A stretch of 40,965 bases of DNA from DASQHW01 sp038209365 (lineage in GTDB: Bacteria; Actinomycetota; Acidimicrobiia; IMCC26256; PALSA-610), in contig JBBQXS010000038.1 in the NCBI GenBank assembly GCA_038209365.1, forward strand, positions 1-40,965. Direction: 5' to 3'. The notes under the pieces were generated by a model. It ran no database searches and was not told the DNA's origin. It saw nothing but the letters and a program-made list of their open reading frames with translations. Of the stretch, positions 17,750 to 26,651 are shown piece by piece (the stretch's first letter is position 1; every line of letters starts with the position of its first letter). Position numbers and translations under genes: made by a program.

Positions 17750-18732
17750 AACAGTTCCACGTCGCCGAGCGAGAGGTCGAGGCCGCGCAGTTGGGGAGGA
17801 GGCGACGGATCGGCGAGCGGTCGCCAGGTGAGGATCGGGCCTTGGCGAGGGATCGGAACGTACCGGGCGCGCAACGACGACGTACCCACGATGATCGCGT
17901 AATCGGCAGCGGTGGACCGCGCGACCTCGCGCAACAATGTGACCTTGGTGCGCGCCGCACCCGCGGGCACCAGGACGTCGGACACAGCGGCTTCCGTCGC
18001 CGTGCCGCGGCGGCGAACCCGAAACACGACCAGGCCGGACGCCGGGTCGTCGTCGGCGACGATCGCGCGATAGCCGAGCGGTGGATGCCCGTAGCGCCAA
18101 CGCAAATAGGCGATCGTCCGCGCTGTACGCAATCCACGAGCGTGAGGGAGGCGGCCCAACAACGTCTCGACGCGAGCGTCCGCAAAGAGCTCGGTCACAG
18201 GCACGCCCGCCGCGACCGGCAACGACCATCGCTCCGCCGGGACCCGGGACTCGAGCATGCGGCGCGCACCGCCCGGGCCCCTGACACGCGCCGCGGCCCG
18301 GAGCCGGCCGACCTGCGTCCATCCCATCTTCAGATATCCGGGGCGGCTCTTGGTGTTCGGCGTGTTGAACACGAAGTCGACGCCTTCTCGTCGAAGGTCG
18401 TCGATCGCGGCAAGGGTGAGCCGGCGGAAGATGCCGCGACCTTGTTGATCGGGCGCGGTCGCGGTGTCGACGGCGCGCACCGCGCGGCGCAGGCGTCCAT
18501 CCGGGTGCTCGAACTCCCACCGCAAGAAGGTCCGGAAACCGACGACGCGTCCCTCGACGACGGCCACCCACCCGGGCGATTCGCCGAACGGATTTCGTTT
18601 GTGCTTCCAGTCGAAGAAGTCTCCGAACTCCGGACCGCGTTCCCATCCGAGCGAGAGGGCGAGCAGTTCGAGGACCTCGGCTCGGTCTCCCGCGACGGCG
18701 GGACGCACGAGGACTGCCGCGACGTCGCTCAC
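17746..18732 (-). CDS. GNAT-family N-acyltransferase
   Basis: 328 residues. The N-terminal half is a GNAT fold: VRPAVAGDRAEVLELL, then WVAVVEGRVVGF, AVDTATAPDQQGRGIFRRL with the QQGRGI acyl-CoA loop, and VFNTPNTKSRPGYLKMGW. The C-terminal half (about residue 180 on) looks like a second, degenerate acyltransferase-type module (YLRWRYGHPPLGYRAIV). GTG 18732 overlaps the stop of the preceding GT4 gene by 4 bp (GTGA), so the two are coupled. Some proteins of this class acylate amino sugars in polysaccharide loci; that role is inferred from position only. Confidence 0.82.
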   Translation of the reverse strand: MSDVAAVLVRPAVAGDRAEVLELLALSLGWERGPEFGDFFDWKHKRNPFGESPGWVAVVEGRVVGFRTFLRWEFEHPDGRLRRAVRAVDTATAPDQQGRGIFRRLTLAAIDDLRREGVDFVFNTPNTKSRPGYLKMGWTQVGRLRAAARVRGPGGARRMLESRVPAERWSLPVAAGVPVTELFADARVETLLGRLPHARGLRTARTIAYLRWRYGHPPLGYRAIVADDDPASGLVVFRVRRRGTATEAAVSDVLVPAGAARTKVTLLREVARSTAADYAIIVGTSSLRARYVPIPRQGPILTWRPLADPSPPPQLRGLDLSLGDVELF

Positions 18733-19880
18733 GAGTCCGTCACCTCGCGATAGACGGCTTCGACCTCGCGCACGGTGTGCTCGATCTCGAGCGTCTCGGC
18801 GGTCTGCAATGCGAAACGCGACATCTCGGCGCGACGACTCGGATCGCGCAAGAGCGCGAGCAATGCCTCGGCGAGTTGTTCGGGACGGCGCGGGGGGACG
18901 AACACCGCTTCGCGGCCGTCCGTGACAAGCTCGGCGAGCCCGCCGACGCGGGTGGCCACGACAGGCAAGCCCAATGCAACTGCTTCCATGAGAGCGACAG
19001 GAAGTCCTTCGTAGTGAGACGGAAGACAGAACACGTCGAACGCCGACATCACTCGCACCGCGTCGGGCCGGTGGCCGAGCAGCTGGAACCGATCGCCGAG
19101 TCCGAGCTGTGCGTGCATCGCCCGCAACTCCGATTCGAGCGGTCCGCGCCCGACCGAGACGAAATGTACGCCTTCGAGGCCGTCGAGCACGGTGCGCGCC
19201 GCGTGCAGCAGGTCGGGATAGCCCTTGGTCGCGCGGAGGTTCGCGACCGTCCCGACGACGAGAGCACCTGCGGGCAGTCCGAGCGATTCGCGCATTCCAT
19301 CGCGAGCCGGCGCGGCCGCGCGCACTTTGGCAGTATCGATCCCGTGTCGCACGACCCGGGTACGCGCCCGGATCGGCGGCGGCATCGAATCGCGCACCGC
19401 TTCCGAGACGGCCAGGCGTACCTCTCGAGGACTGGTGGTCAGACGGTCCGAGAAGCGGGTAAGGCGAGTGTGGCTCTTCCAGACGTTGTGCTCCGTCACG
19501 ACGATTCGCGGGCGGTCGCGTCTGGGCAACGATCTCACGACGAGCCGAGCCCCGACCGCCATCAGAGGCGAGTGGATGTGAATCACATCGAAGCGACCCG
19601 TCTGCAACAACCGCCGGAGCGCGAACATCCAGCGCACATTCCACGACGAGCGACCCTCGAAGCAGCGAGTCTCGACGCCCTCGTCACGCAGGGCGCCTGC
19701 CAGATCGGACTTCACTCGGAGCAGATACGCCACGGTCGGGCGGATGCGGGCGCGATCTCGATTCCGGGCGCTCATCAGGAGCAGCTGCTCGGCGCCACCG
19801 ACACCGAGGCCTTTGATCAACCACAGCACCTTGAGTTGCTCATCCGACGCGGTCGGCTGCGCACTCTCTGCGGCCGTCAC
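18729..19880 (-). CDS. GT4-family glycosyltransferase
   Basis: 383 residues. VLWLIKGLGVGGAEQLLLM gives the GGAE acceptor loop; FDVIHIHSPLMAVG and VVTEHNVWKSHTRL follow; VVGTVANLRATKGYPDLLHA opens the second domain; and SHYEGLPVALMEAVALGLPVV is a full E-x7-E donor site. GTG 19880 is chosen because a promoter-like pair (19911-19916 and 19888-19893) sits so that transcription would start at this codon, which suggests a leaderless message. The longer frame beginning at 19916 would start inside the -35 element. First gene of the minus operon continuing to 15980. Confidence 0.9.
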   Translation of the reverse strand: MTAAESAQPTASDEQLKVLWLIKGLGVGGAEQLLLMSARNRDRARIRPTVAYLLRVKSDLAGALRDEGVETRCFEGRSSWNVRWMFALRRLLQTGRFDVIHIHSPLMAVGARLVVRSLPRRDRPRIVVTEHNVWKSHTRLTRFSDRLTTSPREVRLAVSEAVRDSMPPPIRARTRVVRHGIDTAKVRAAAPARDGMRESLGLPAGALVVGTVANLRATKGYPDLLHAARTVLDGLEGVHFVSVGRGPLESELRAMHAQLGLGDRFQLLGHRPDAVRVMSAFDVFCLPSHYEGLPVALMEAVALGLPVVATRVGGLAELVTDGREAVFVPPRRPEQLAEALLALLRDPSRRAEMSRFALQTAETLEIEHTVREVEAVYREVTDS

Positions 19881-19887
19881 GGTGCGT

Positions 19888-19916
19888 AGTATTCTGGAGA
19901 CACGTACGGAGGCCAA
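19888..19916 (-). promoter_or_regulatory. Probable leaderless promoter for the 19880 GT4 gene
   Basis: On the minus strand TTGGCC (19916-19911) is separated by 17 nt from AATACT (19893-19888). The GTG start follows 7 nt later. Each hexamer matches 4 of 6 bases of the sigma-70-type consensus. The spacing to GTG suggests the message begins at the start codon, a common arrangement in actinobacteria. Confidence 0.55.
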
Positions 19917-19939
19917 ATTCCGATGCTAAGGATCCAACG

Positions 19940-21568
19940 CTGAGCGCTCAAGACGTCTTCCGTGCGGTCCGGCGCAGATGGCGCATCGTGATCGGGGTCT
20001 TCCTTCTCGTCTGTGTGGGCGTGGGCGTCTTCGTCTTCAATCGGCGGAACCAGAACCATCCCGTGCGTTACGTGAGCGCGGTGACCATACGCGTCGCCAA
20101 GGCGCCGCCGACGCCCAGAGCCGACGCGAAGAAGACCCCGACGACGACGGCTCCTCTCGTCGTGCTCTCCGCGGCGGAGAAGCTCGCGCTCCTTCCGGCC
20201 ACCGAGAAGGGCGCCCTCACCGCGTCGAATGTTCCGGCGGGCGAAGAAGCCAGAATCGCCTTCCACGCCAAGCTGAACGGGACCGCCGACCTGCTCACGC
20301 TCCAGGTCAACGCGCCGACCCGCGTCGAGGCAACGTCGGTCGCCAAGAATTGGGGAGACCAATTCATCCTGGCACGCAAGCAGGATGCCCAGAAGGCCGT
20401 GATACGGACGCAGAGGCAGCTGTTCAATCGCACCACCGCGTTGCACAACGAGCTCGTCACGGTCGACATGCATCTCGCCAAGTTGCTCCCGAAGCAGTTC
20501 GGCAACGTCCTGAAATTCGACAGCCAGTTCGGAAACACGGAGGCTGGGGGCGGAGGCAGCAGCGCGAACGGACCGCCACCGCCGCCGATCCCCGAGACTT
20601 CGAAAGTCTCCGTCTACCTGATCAACCAGGCATACCAGCGCATCAACCTCATCAATCAGCTCACGGCGACGAGCAAGAGGCGCGCCGAGGTCGACGCCAC
20701 GGCCGCGACTCCCGAACAGTTCGGCCAAATCCTCGGCCAGACCCCGGCCGCGCGGATCACGAATGCCGAGTCGGCGAGGAACCCGGCGCTCATCGCGCTG
20801 CTGGTCGGGCTCCTCCTCGCTCTCGCGGCCGCGGTGCTCATCGATTTCTCCGACCGGACGATCCGTTATCCCGAGCAGGCGGCGGCGGCCTTCTCGGCAC
20901 CCGTCCTCTCGGTCATCCCGTGGCTCTCGAGGGAGGTCGCGTCGCCGCACTCGGCGATCGGCGAGGCCTATCGAGGGCTCGCGGCGCTGTCGATCGCGAC
21001 CGACCGTCTGCCCACTGCGATCATGGTGAGCGCGCCGACCGGCGGCGCCTACGAGGAGGTTGCCGCGAACTTCGCGGTCGCGCTCTCGAGCCTCGGCGTC
21101 AAGGTCGCGCTGATCGCCACGTCGTCGCATCAGAACTGGTATCTGAAGTCACTCGCCAGGCCCGCGGACGGCCAGACCACGCTTCCGGAGCTCCTCACTC
21201 GGGCGCACAGCGGAACCCTCAACGGTGAGTTGATCGCCGAGCTCCAATCGACGGACAACAAGACACCGAACCTCGTCGTCGTTCCCCCGGCAGCCGGCCC
21301 GATGGCACAGCTCCCGATCGACGGGCTCCCGCCCTTGCTCGAAGCAATCTCAGAGATGGGTGTCGACGTGACGGTCATCGCGGGCCCGCCGTTCCTCGAG
21401 GCTGCCGACGCGACGATCATCGCCTGGGCCACGCGCTCGGTGATGTGGGCGATCTCGCCGGGCGAGATCACTCGCGCCGACGCGCGCGCGGCGACCGCAC
21501 GGCTCGAGCTCGCGGGCGTCACGTCGTTCGGCGTGGTCATGGTCGGGGCGAACTCGAACGGATCCTGA
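19940..21568 (+). CDS. Wzz/BY-kinase-like chain-length protein without ATP-binding motifs; CTG start
   Basis: 542 residues. A short basic N-terminus (SAQDVFRAVRRRWRIV) leads into a first membrane helix, then an extracytoplasmic region of about 250 residues with a Gly/Pro-rich segment (ANGPPPPPIPE), a second helix (ALIALLVGLLLALAAAVLI), and a cytoplasmic domain laid out like a BY-kinase/CpsD P-loop domain. Its Walker A position reads SAPTGGAYEEVAANFAVAL (from residue 364), with no GKS/T. The Walker A' position reads VALIATSSHQ, without Asp. The Walker B position reads VIAGPPFLEAAD with the Asp replaced. It should therefore not bind ATP in the normal way. CTG 19940 is chosen: AAGGA lies 7 nt upstream, the frame has no ATG/GTG/TTG before GTG 19988, and starting there would remove the conserved cytoplasmic leader. 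Confidence 0.8.
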   Translation: MSAQDVFRAVRRRWRIVIGVFLLVCVGVGVFVFNRRNQNHPVRYVSAVTIRVAKAPPTPRADAKKTPTTTAPLVVLSAAEKLALLPATEKGALTASNVPAGEEARIAFHAKLNGTADLLTLQVNAPTRVEATSVAKNWGDQFILARKQDAQKAVIRTQRQLFNRTTALHNELVTVDMHLAKLLPKQFGNVLKFDSQFGNTEAGGGGSSANGPPPPPIPETSKVSVYLINQAYQRINLINQLTATSKRRAEVDATAATPEQFGQILGQTPAARITNAESARNPALIALLVGLLLALAAAVLIDFSDRTIRYPEQAAAAFSAPVLSVIPWLSREVASPHSAIGEAYRGLAALSIATDRLPTAIMVSAPTGGAYEEVAANFAVALSSLGVKVALIATSSHQNWYLKSLARPADGQTTLPELLTRAHSGTLNGELIAELQSTDNKTPNLVVVPPAAGPMAQLPIDGLPPLLEAISEMGVDVTVIAGPPFLEAADATIIAWATRSVMWAISPGEITRADARAATARLELAGVTSFGVVMVGANSNGS

Positions 21569-21572
21569 ACTG

Positions 21573-23129
21573 GTGAGCGTGGGCAACGACGACTCGCTGC
21601 CGGCGTCTCCGGGGATGGTGCCGAGCGGCTCGGTCGACCGCACCCGCTCGGGCGCACCCTGGTGGATGTACCGGCGGCCCGGCGCGTCGCAGGCACACGC
21701 CCCCGGGCCGGCTGCCGCGCCCCCGCCGGTATCCGTCGGGGATCCGCACCCGCCGCCGGCGACGGGCATCGCCACGCACCCCGACGCCGGGTCGGGCGTG
21801 GCGCTGGTCGCCGTCGCGGCGATCCTGCTCGTCATCCTCGCGGCGAGCGCCCACTGGTCCCCGCAACCGCGCCTGACGCGCGTGCTCGTCCCGGTGATCG
21901 GTCTGACGGCGACTGTGGGAGCGGCGCGTCTGCTCTTCCGGCGACATCAGGACGAGCCGTGGCTCCCCCGCCTCCTGATTCTCGGTGTGATCGTCAAACT
22001 GATCGGGTCCGGGCTGCGATACCGGACCTTCGGCGACTCAGGCGACGCGTCGGTCTACGACAGGATCGGCAGGCGATACGCCGCGTTCTGGCTGCACAAC
22101 CCAGGAGCGCTTGCGCCCAAGGTCGAAGATCTGCGCAAGAGCGGCTTCATGCGTTGGTTCACCGGCGTCGTGTACTACCTGTTCGGTTCGGACATGGTCG
22201 CCGGCTATTTCGTGTTCGGCCTCATCGCCTTCGTCGGCTCGTATCTCTGGTACCGCGCCGCGGTCGAAGCGCTGCCGTCTCTCGACAGGCGGCTCTTCCT
22301 CATCCTCGTCATGTTCGCACCGAGCATCGCATTCTGGCCCTCTTCCATCGGCAAGGAAGCGCTGATGCAGTTCGGGATCGGATCCGCCGCGCTCGGCACT
22401 GCGCATCTCCTGCACAACCGAGTCATTCGCGGTCTCATCGTCGCCCTTCCCGGCGCGTGGATCATGGGGATGGTTCGGCCGCACCTCCTGGCCCTCGTCA
22501 CCCTCGCCGCGGCCGCGGCCTACGCGGCGGGTCGAACGAGACGCCGCGGTGCGGAAACCGGCTCGCTCTTCAAACCGATAGGACTCGTCATTGTCGGTTT
22601 CCTCGTCGTGTTCACGGTGAGCCAAGGTGCGAAGTCCCTCGGGTTGCCCTCGCTGTCCCTCGAGTCCGTGCAGGCCGAGCTCGACAAGACCACCGAGAGC
22701 ACCCAGCAGGGCAGCGCGAGCTTCAGCAACGGCGGCAACTCGTTGTCGCCGCTGCACCTCCCGCAAGGGGCGATGACCGTGCTGTTGCGCCCGTTCCCCT
22801 GGGAGGTGAGTACCGGTCTCCAGATCCTCGCGTCGCTCGAGGGCGTCGCGCTCGCGGGGTTCATCGTCTACCGAAGATCCTCCGTCGCGATGTCGCTGCG
22901 CCAGATACGAAGCTCCCCGTTCCTGTTCTACTGCTGGACGCTCACGCTTCTCTATGCCGTGAGCTTCCAAGCCTTCGCCAACTTCGGCCTCCTCGTTCGG
23001 CAGCGATCGCTCGTCCTCCCGGCGCTGTATGTGCTCCTGTGTCTCGATCCTTCTCGCGCGCGGCCCTCGAGCGAACCGACCGATCTCTCCCCGCCGCAAG
23101 CCCTCGGTGTCGGTGGCCGTGGCGCCTGA
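21573..23129 (+). CDS. Polytopic membrane protein, candidate polysaccharide polymerase (Wzy-like)
   Basis: 518 residues. A disordered Pro/Ala-rich N-terminus of about 70 residues is followed by around ten membrane helices. Visible conserved-looking elements are FGDSGDASVYDRIGRRYAAF after an early helix and FAPSIAFWPSSIGKEALMQF; the latter kind of SxGKE loop occurs in EpsG/Wzy-like membrane proteins. A large outer loop lies at LSLESVQAELDKTTESTQQG. It starts 4 bp after the stop of the Wzz-like gene (GTG 21573) and is followed without a gap by a deacetylase gene. Position next to a chain-length protein supports a polymerase role, but sequence alone does not prove it. Confidence 0.7.
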   Translation: MSVGNDDSLPASPGMVPSGSVDRTRSGAPWWMYRRPGASQAHAPGPAAAPPPVSVGDPHPPPATGIATHPDAGSGVALVAVAAILLVILAASAHWSPQPRLTRVLVPVIGLTATVGAARLLFRRHQDEPWLPRLLILGVIVKLIGSGLRYRTFGDSGDASVYDRIGRRYAAFWLHNPGALAPKVEDLRKSGFMRWFTGVVYYLFGSDMVAGYFVFGLIAFVGSYLWYRAAVEALPSLDRRLFLILVMFAPSIAFWPSSIGKEALMQFGIGSAALGTAHLLHNRVIRGLIVALPGAWIMGMVRPHLLALVTLAAAAAYAAGRTRRRGAETGSLFKPIGLVIVGFLVVFTVSQGAKSLGLPSLSLESVQAELDKTTESTQQGSASFSNGGNSLSPLHLPQGAMTVLLRPFPWEVSTGLQILASLEGVALAGFIVYRRSSVAMSLRQIRSSPFLFYCWTLTLLYAVSFQAFANFGLLVRQRSLVLPALYVLLCLDPSRARPSSEPTDLSPPQALGVGGRGA

Positions 23130-23937
23130 GGATCTCCTCCGGCAATCGTTCAAGGTCGCTTGCTCGCTCGCCGACCGCGGGAAACGGTCGACCCCGGGCG
23201 CGGTGATCCTCCTCTACCACCGGGTCGGGCGACGATCCTCCCTCGAGGTCGATCTCGATCCCATGCTCTTCGACGACCAGATGGCCGCCCTCGGCGCGTC
23301 GGGCCGCGTCGTCGCGCTCGGCGACGCGCTCGATCGGTTGACGCATCCGACGACCCGCGCCGACTCCCAGGTGGTCGTCACCTTCGACGACGGCACCGCC
23401 GACTTCGCCGACGTCGCGTTGCCGATCATGGTGCGACACCGCGTGCCCGCCACGCTCTATCTCGCCACCGCCTTCGTCGAGGAGGGCCGGTCGTTCCCCG
23501 ACAACGGCGCACCGTTGTCGTGGTCTGCCCTCGCGGACGCGTGCGCGACCGGCCTGGTCGACGTCGGCTCGCACACGCACACGCATCGCCTGCTCGATCG
23601 TCTTGCGGGCCGAGACGTCGCCGACGAGCTGGACCGCTCGATCGAGCTGATCGGCGAGCGTCTCGGGCGGGCCCCGGTCGACTTCGCATATCCGAAGGCC
23701 GTCCTGGGATCGCCCGAGGCCGCTCGAGAGGTGCGCCGGCGTTTCCGGTCCGCCGCGATCGCCGGGACCCGCGCGAATCCTTACGGACGCAGCGACCCGT
23801 ACCGCCTCGGGCGATCGCCGATCCAGATGAGCGACGGGATGCGCTGGTTCGAGCACAAGGCCGCGGGGGGAATGGCCCTCGAGGGCACGGCGCGACGCTG
23901 GGTGGATCGGATCCGCTACGCGCGGTCTACATCGTGA
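23107..23937 (+). CDS. Polysaccharide deacetylase (CE4, NodB domain)
   Basis: 276 residues. AVILLYHRVG near residue 30, VVVTFDDGTADFAD with the catalytic and metal Asp pair, VPATLYLATAFVEEG, VGSHTHTHRLLDRL with the two metal-binding histidines, and DFAYPKAV complete the NodB motif set. No signal peptide is seen, so it probably acts in the cytoplasm or peripherally at the membrane, unlike secreted PgaB types. The start is uncertain; GTG 23107 overlaps the previous gene by 23 bp and GTG 23113 or 23119 are alternatives. It likely removes N-acetyl groups from a lipid-linked sugar or the polymer. Confidence 0.87.
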   Translation: MSVAVAPEDLLRQSFKVACSLADRGKRSTPGAVILLYHRVGRRSSLEVDLDPMLFDDQMAALGASGRVVALGDALDRLTHPTTRADSQVVVTFDDGTADFADVALPIMVRHRVPATLYLATAFVEEGRSFPDNGAPLSWSALADACATGLVDVGSHTHTHRLLDRLAGRDVADELDRSIELIGERLGRAPVDFAYPKAVLGSPEAAREVRRRFRSAAIAGTRANPYGRSDPYRLGRSPIQMSDGMRWFEHKAAGGMALEGTARRWVDRIRYARSTS

Positions 23938-25121
23938 CCGCGACGCGTCCGCTCGTCACCCATGTCACGACCACCGACATGAGTTTGGAGCTGCTGCTCG
24001 GGCCGCAGCTCGAGGCCTTTTCCCGGGACGGTTTCGAGGTCGTGGGCATCTCGGCCGCCGGCCCGTTCGTCGAAGCCGTCGAACGTCGCGGAATACGCCA
24101 CGTGCCACTGCGGCACGCGACGCGCTCCTTCGCGCCCGCAAGCGACGCTCGTGCGCTGCTCGAGCTCGTACAACTGTTCCGACACCTCCGACCGACCATC
24201 GTGCACACGCACAATCCGAAGCCCGGTCTGTACGGACGCATCGCGGCGCGCTTGGCACGCGTTCCGGTGATCGTGAACACCGTGCACGGCTTGTACGCCC
24301 AGGCCGACACGGCGTTGTCGAAGCGTGCCCTCGTGTACGGCGCGGAACGCGCCGCGAGCGCATGCTCGCACGCGGAGCTGGTGCAGAACGAGGAAGACGT
24401 GGCGACGCTCATGCGCATCGGCGTGCCGGCCCGCAAGCTCACGTTGCTCGGAAACGGCATCGACCTCCGGCGGTTCGATCCGGCAGCTGTCCCGGCCTCC
24501 GAGGTGGCCGCGGCGCGCGCCGAGCTGGGCGCGCGTCACGACGACGACATCGTCGTCGGCACGGTCGGCCGCCTCGTACACGAGAAGGGCTATCTCGAGC
24601 TCTTCGACGCCGCGCGCCAACTGCGCGACGTCGTCCCTCGGCTCCACTTCGCCGTCATCGGCGGCGCCGACCACGAGAAGGCCGATGCGCTGAAGCCGGA
24701 CGACCTCGAACACGCGCGAGCGACCGGCGTGCGCTTCTTGGGCGCGCGTGACGACGTCGTGCCGCTGTACGCAGGGATGGACCTGTTCGTGTTGGCGTCG
24801 CACCGCGAGGGTTTCCCGCGGGCCGCGATGGAAGCGGCCGCGATGGGCGTACCGATCGTCGCGACGAACATCCGCGGCTGCCGTCAGGTGGTCGACGACG
24901 GTGTCACGGGCGCGCTCGTGCCCGTTCGCGACAGTCACGCGCTGGCCGGTGCGATCCGGGAGCTGGCCACCGACCCGGAGCGCCGTCGAAGGTTCGGGCG
25001 GGCGGCGCGGGAAAAAGCGCGACGAGAGTTCGACCAGCAACGGTGCATCGACATCACGCTCGAGACGTATCGTCGGCTCATGAAGAAACGCTCCGCGTCT
25101 CGCGGCGTACCGGACCGGTGA
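23934..25121 (+). CDS. GT4-family glycosyltransferase, WcaJ-following/PssF-like type
   Basis: 395 residues. LVTHVTTTDMSLELLLGPQL, TIVHTHNPKPGLYGRIAARL and VNTVHGLYAQADT make up the first domain, in the pattern of transferases acting on lipid-linked sugars. IVVGTVGRLVHEKGYLELFD begins the second domain, and SHREGFPRAAMEAAAMGVPIV supplies a full E-x7-E site. GTG 23934 overlaps the deacetylase stop by 4 bp (GTGA). The type is often the second sugar transferase in exopolysaccharide loci, which fits the WecA-like initiator two genes downstream; this is inference. Confidence 0.9.
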   Translation: MTATRPLVTHVTTTDMSLELLLGPQLEAFSRDGFEVVGISAAGPFVEAVERRGIRHVPLRHATRSFAPASDARALLELVQLFRHLRPTIVHTHNPKPGLYGRIAARLARVPVIVNTVHGLYAQADTALSKRALVYGAERAASACSHAELVQNEEDVATLMRIGVPARKLTLLGNGIDLRRFDPAAVPASEVAAARAELGARHDDDIVVGTVGRLVHEKGYLELFDAARQLRDVVPRLHFAVIGGADHEKADALKPDDLEHARATGVRFLGARDDVVPLYAGMDLFVLASHREGFPRAAMEAAAMGVPIVATNIRGCRQVVDDGVTGALVPVRDSHALAGAIRELATDPERRRRFGRAAREKARREFDQQRCIDITLETYRRLMKKRSASRGVPDR

Positions 25122-25717
25122 TGCCGGAGACCTCGGGCTGCCGGGCGCGGCGAGCGACACTCGACGACGTCGATGCAATCGTCGACCTCCACGCGAGCCG
25201 AATATCGGACGGCTTCCTCGTCACGCTCGGGCGCCCGTTCCTGCGCCGGCTGTATCGGCGGCTGGTGCGCTCGCGCCGGGCGTTCGTGCTCGTCGTCGAC
25301 GACGGCGGGCGGCTCTGTGGCTTCGTTGCCGCGGCGGAGGACACCGGCGCGTTCTACCGAGAGTTCCTGGTGCGCGACGGACTCGCGGCCGGCGTGACGG
25401 CGATCGTCGGCGTCGCCCGGGCACCGCGCGCGGTCTTCGAGACGACGCGGTACGGCTTCCGCGGCGACGCGGACGCGCCCGCGGCCGAGATCATGGCCAT
25501 CGCCGTGGCGGTCGGGGCGCAGCGACGGGGGCTCGGTGCGCTTCTCGTCGTGGCGGCGGTCGACGAGCTTCGCCGCCGCGGTGTCCCCACCGCTCGCGTC
25601 GTCACTGCGGTCGACAACGTCGCCGCGATCCGCGCTTACGAGGTGGGCGGATTCCGCCGCCACGGGTTCGATCAGGTGCACCGCGACGTCACACAGCAGG
25701 TGCTCGTGTGGCCCTGA
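25121..25717 (+). CDS. GNAT-family N-acetyltransferase
   Basis: 198 residues. RRATLDDVDAIVDLHASRI at the N-terminus, AFVLVVDDGGRLCGFVAAAE, IMAIAVAVGAQRRGLGALLV with the QRRGLG acyl-CoA loop, and TAVDNVAAIRAYEVGGFRRH near the C-terminus give the complete GNAT order. ATG 25121 shares its A with the upstream stop; GTG 25118 is an alternative. The stop overlaps the next gene by 10 bp. Being sandwiched between a GT4 and the initiating transferase, it probably acetylates an amino sugar nucleotide, perhaps the product of the fused aminotransferase at 26671-29826. Confidence 0.85.
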   Translation: MPETSGCRARRATLDDVDAIVDLHASRISDGFLVTLGRPFLRRLYRRLVRSRRAFVLVVDDGGRLCGFVAAAEDTGAFYREFLVRDGLAAGVTAIVGVARAPRAVFETTRYGFRGDADAPAAEIMAIAVAVGAQRRGLGALLVVAAVDELRRRGVPTARVVTAVDNVAAIRAYEVGGFRRHGFDQVHRDVTQQVLVWP

Positions 25718-26643
25718 TCGCGGGCTTTGCGGTCGCGGCGATTCTTTCGCCGATCGCCGCGTGGGCGGCGACCCGTGTCGGTCTCGTCGACGAGCCCGGG
25801 CCGCTGAAGGTCCACCAGCAGGCCGTGCCGTACGCGGGCGGCGTCGCGGTGCTGTTCGCGATCGCTGTTCCGGTCGCGCTCGACCGGCCATCGCTGCTGG
25901 TCCCCCTCGGTCTGGCGTGCGCGCTCGGTCTCGCCGACGACATCGGCGACCTGTCCGTCAAGATCCGGCTTCCGGCCGAGGTCGTGCTCGGAGCCCTCGT
26001 GGCGTGGATGGTCGCACCGCACGACTTCTGGCACCTGGCCGCGGCGCTCGTCGTCGAGCTCGTCCTGGTGAATGCCGTGAACCTGCTCGACGGTCTCGAC
26101 GGTCTCGCAACACTCGTCACCCTGGCCGGCGCCGCCGGCTTTGCGGTCGTGCTGGACGGTTCGGTGTCGACGCTCGCGCTCGCGCTCGTCGGGGCGCTTG
26201 GGGGCTTCCTCGTGTGGAACCGTCCACCGGCGCGTGTGTACCTCGGCGACGCCGGCAGCTACCTGATCGGTACCGCGCTCGCGGTGATGTTCGCGGATGC
26301 AACACAGCACGGATCCTCCGTGATCAGCGGCGCGGTGCTCTTCGTCGGCGTTCCCGTCGGCGACACCGTTGTCGCGATCGTCAGACGAATGCGCGCGCGA
26401 CGGCCCGTGCTCCGGGGCGATCGAGGGCATGTCTACGATCAGCTCGTCGACCGGGGCTGGTCCCTCGAAGCATCCGTGCTCGCGTGCGCGGCGGCACAGG
26501 TCGTGTTGACAGCAGTCGGAATCGGTGTGGCGTCGCTCACGGACACGACGGCAATCACCCTTGCGGGCGTCACGGTCGCGTGCGTCGGGATCGTGGCGCT
26601 CGCTGCGTTCACGTCGCCCCGTTCCTGGGCCCCTGAGCGCTGA
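25708..26643 (+). CDS. WecA/MraY-type polyprenyl-phosphate sugar-phosphate transferase
   Basis: 311 residues, about nine to ten helices. The phosphotransferase signature is clear: GLVDEPGPLKVHQQAVPYAGG, LGLADDIGDLSVKIRLP (DDxxD metal site), NAVNLLDGLDGLA, YLGDAGSYLIG, and a final cytoplasmic GDRGHVYDQLVDRGWS in place of the usual HIHH block, so only one His of that block remains. It would start the glycan by moving a HexNAc-1-phosphate or deoxy-amino-sugar phosphate from UDP to undecaprenyl phosphate. GTG 25708 overlaps the GNAT stop by 10 bp. Length is slightly below the usual 330-370 because the N-terminal helix is short. Confidence 0.88.
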   Translation: MALIAGFAVAAILSPIAAWAATRVGLVDEPGPLKVHQQAVPYAGGVAVLFAIAVPVALDRPSLLVPLGLACALGLADDIGDLSVKIRLPAEVVLGALVAWMVAPHDFWHLAAALVVELVLVNAVNLLDGLDGLATLVTLAGAAGFAVVLDGSVSTLALALVGALGGFLVWNRPPARVYLGDAGSYLIGTALAVMFADATQHGSSVISGAVLFVGVPVGDTVVAIVRRMRARRPVLRGDRGHVYDQLVDRGWSLEASVLACAAAQVVLTAVGIGVASLTDTTAITLAGVTVACVGIVALAAFTSPRSWAPER

Positions 26644-26651
26644 AACCAAAG

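Noticed and set aside
17750..18646. Longer N-terminus for the degenerate-GT2/CgeB protein
   Set aside because: The frame is open, but it overlies the GNAT gene out of frame and is Arg-rich with no motif.
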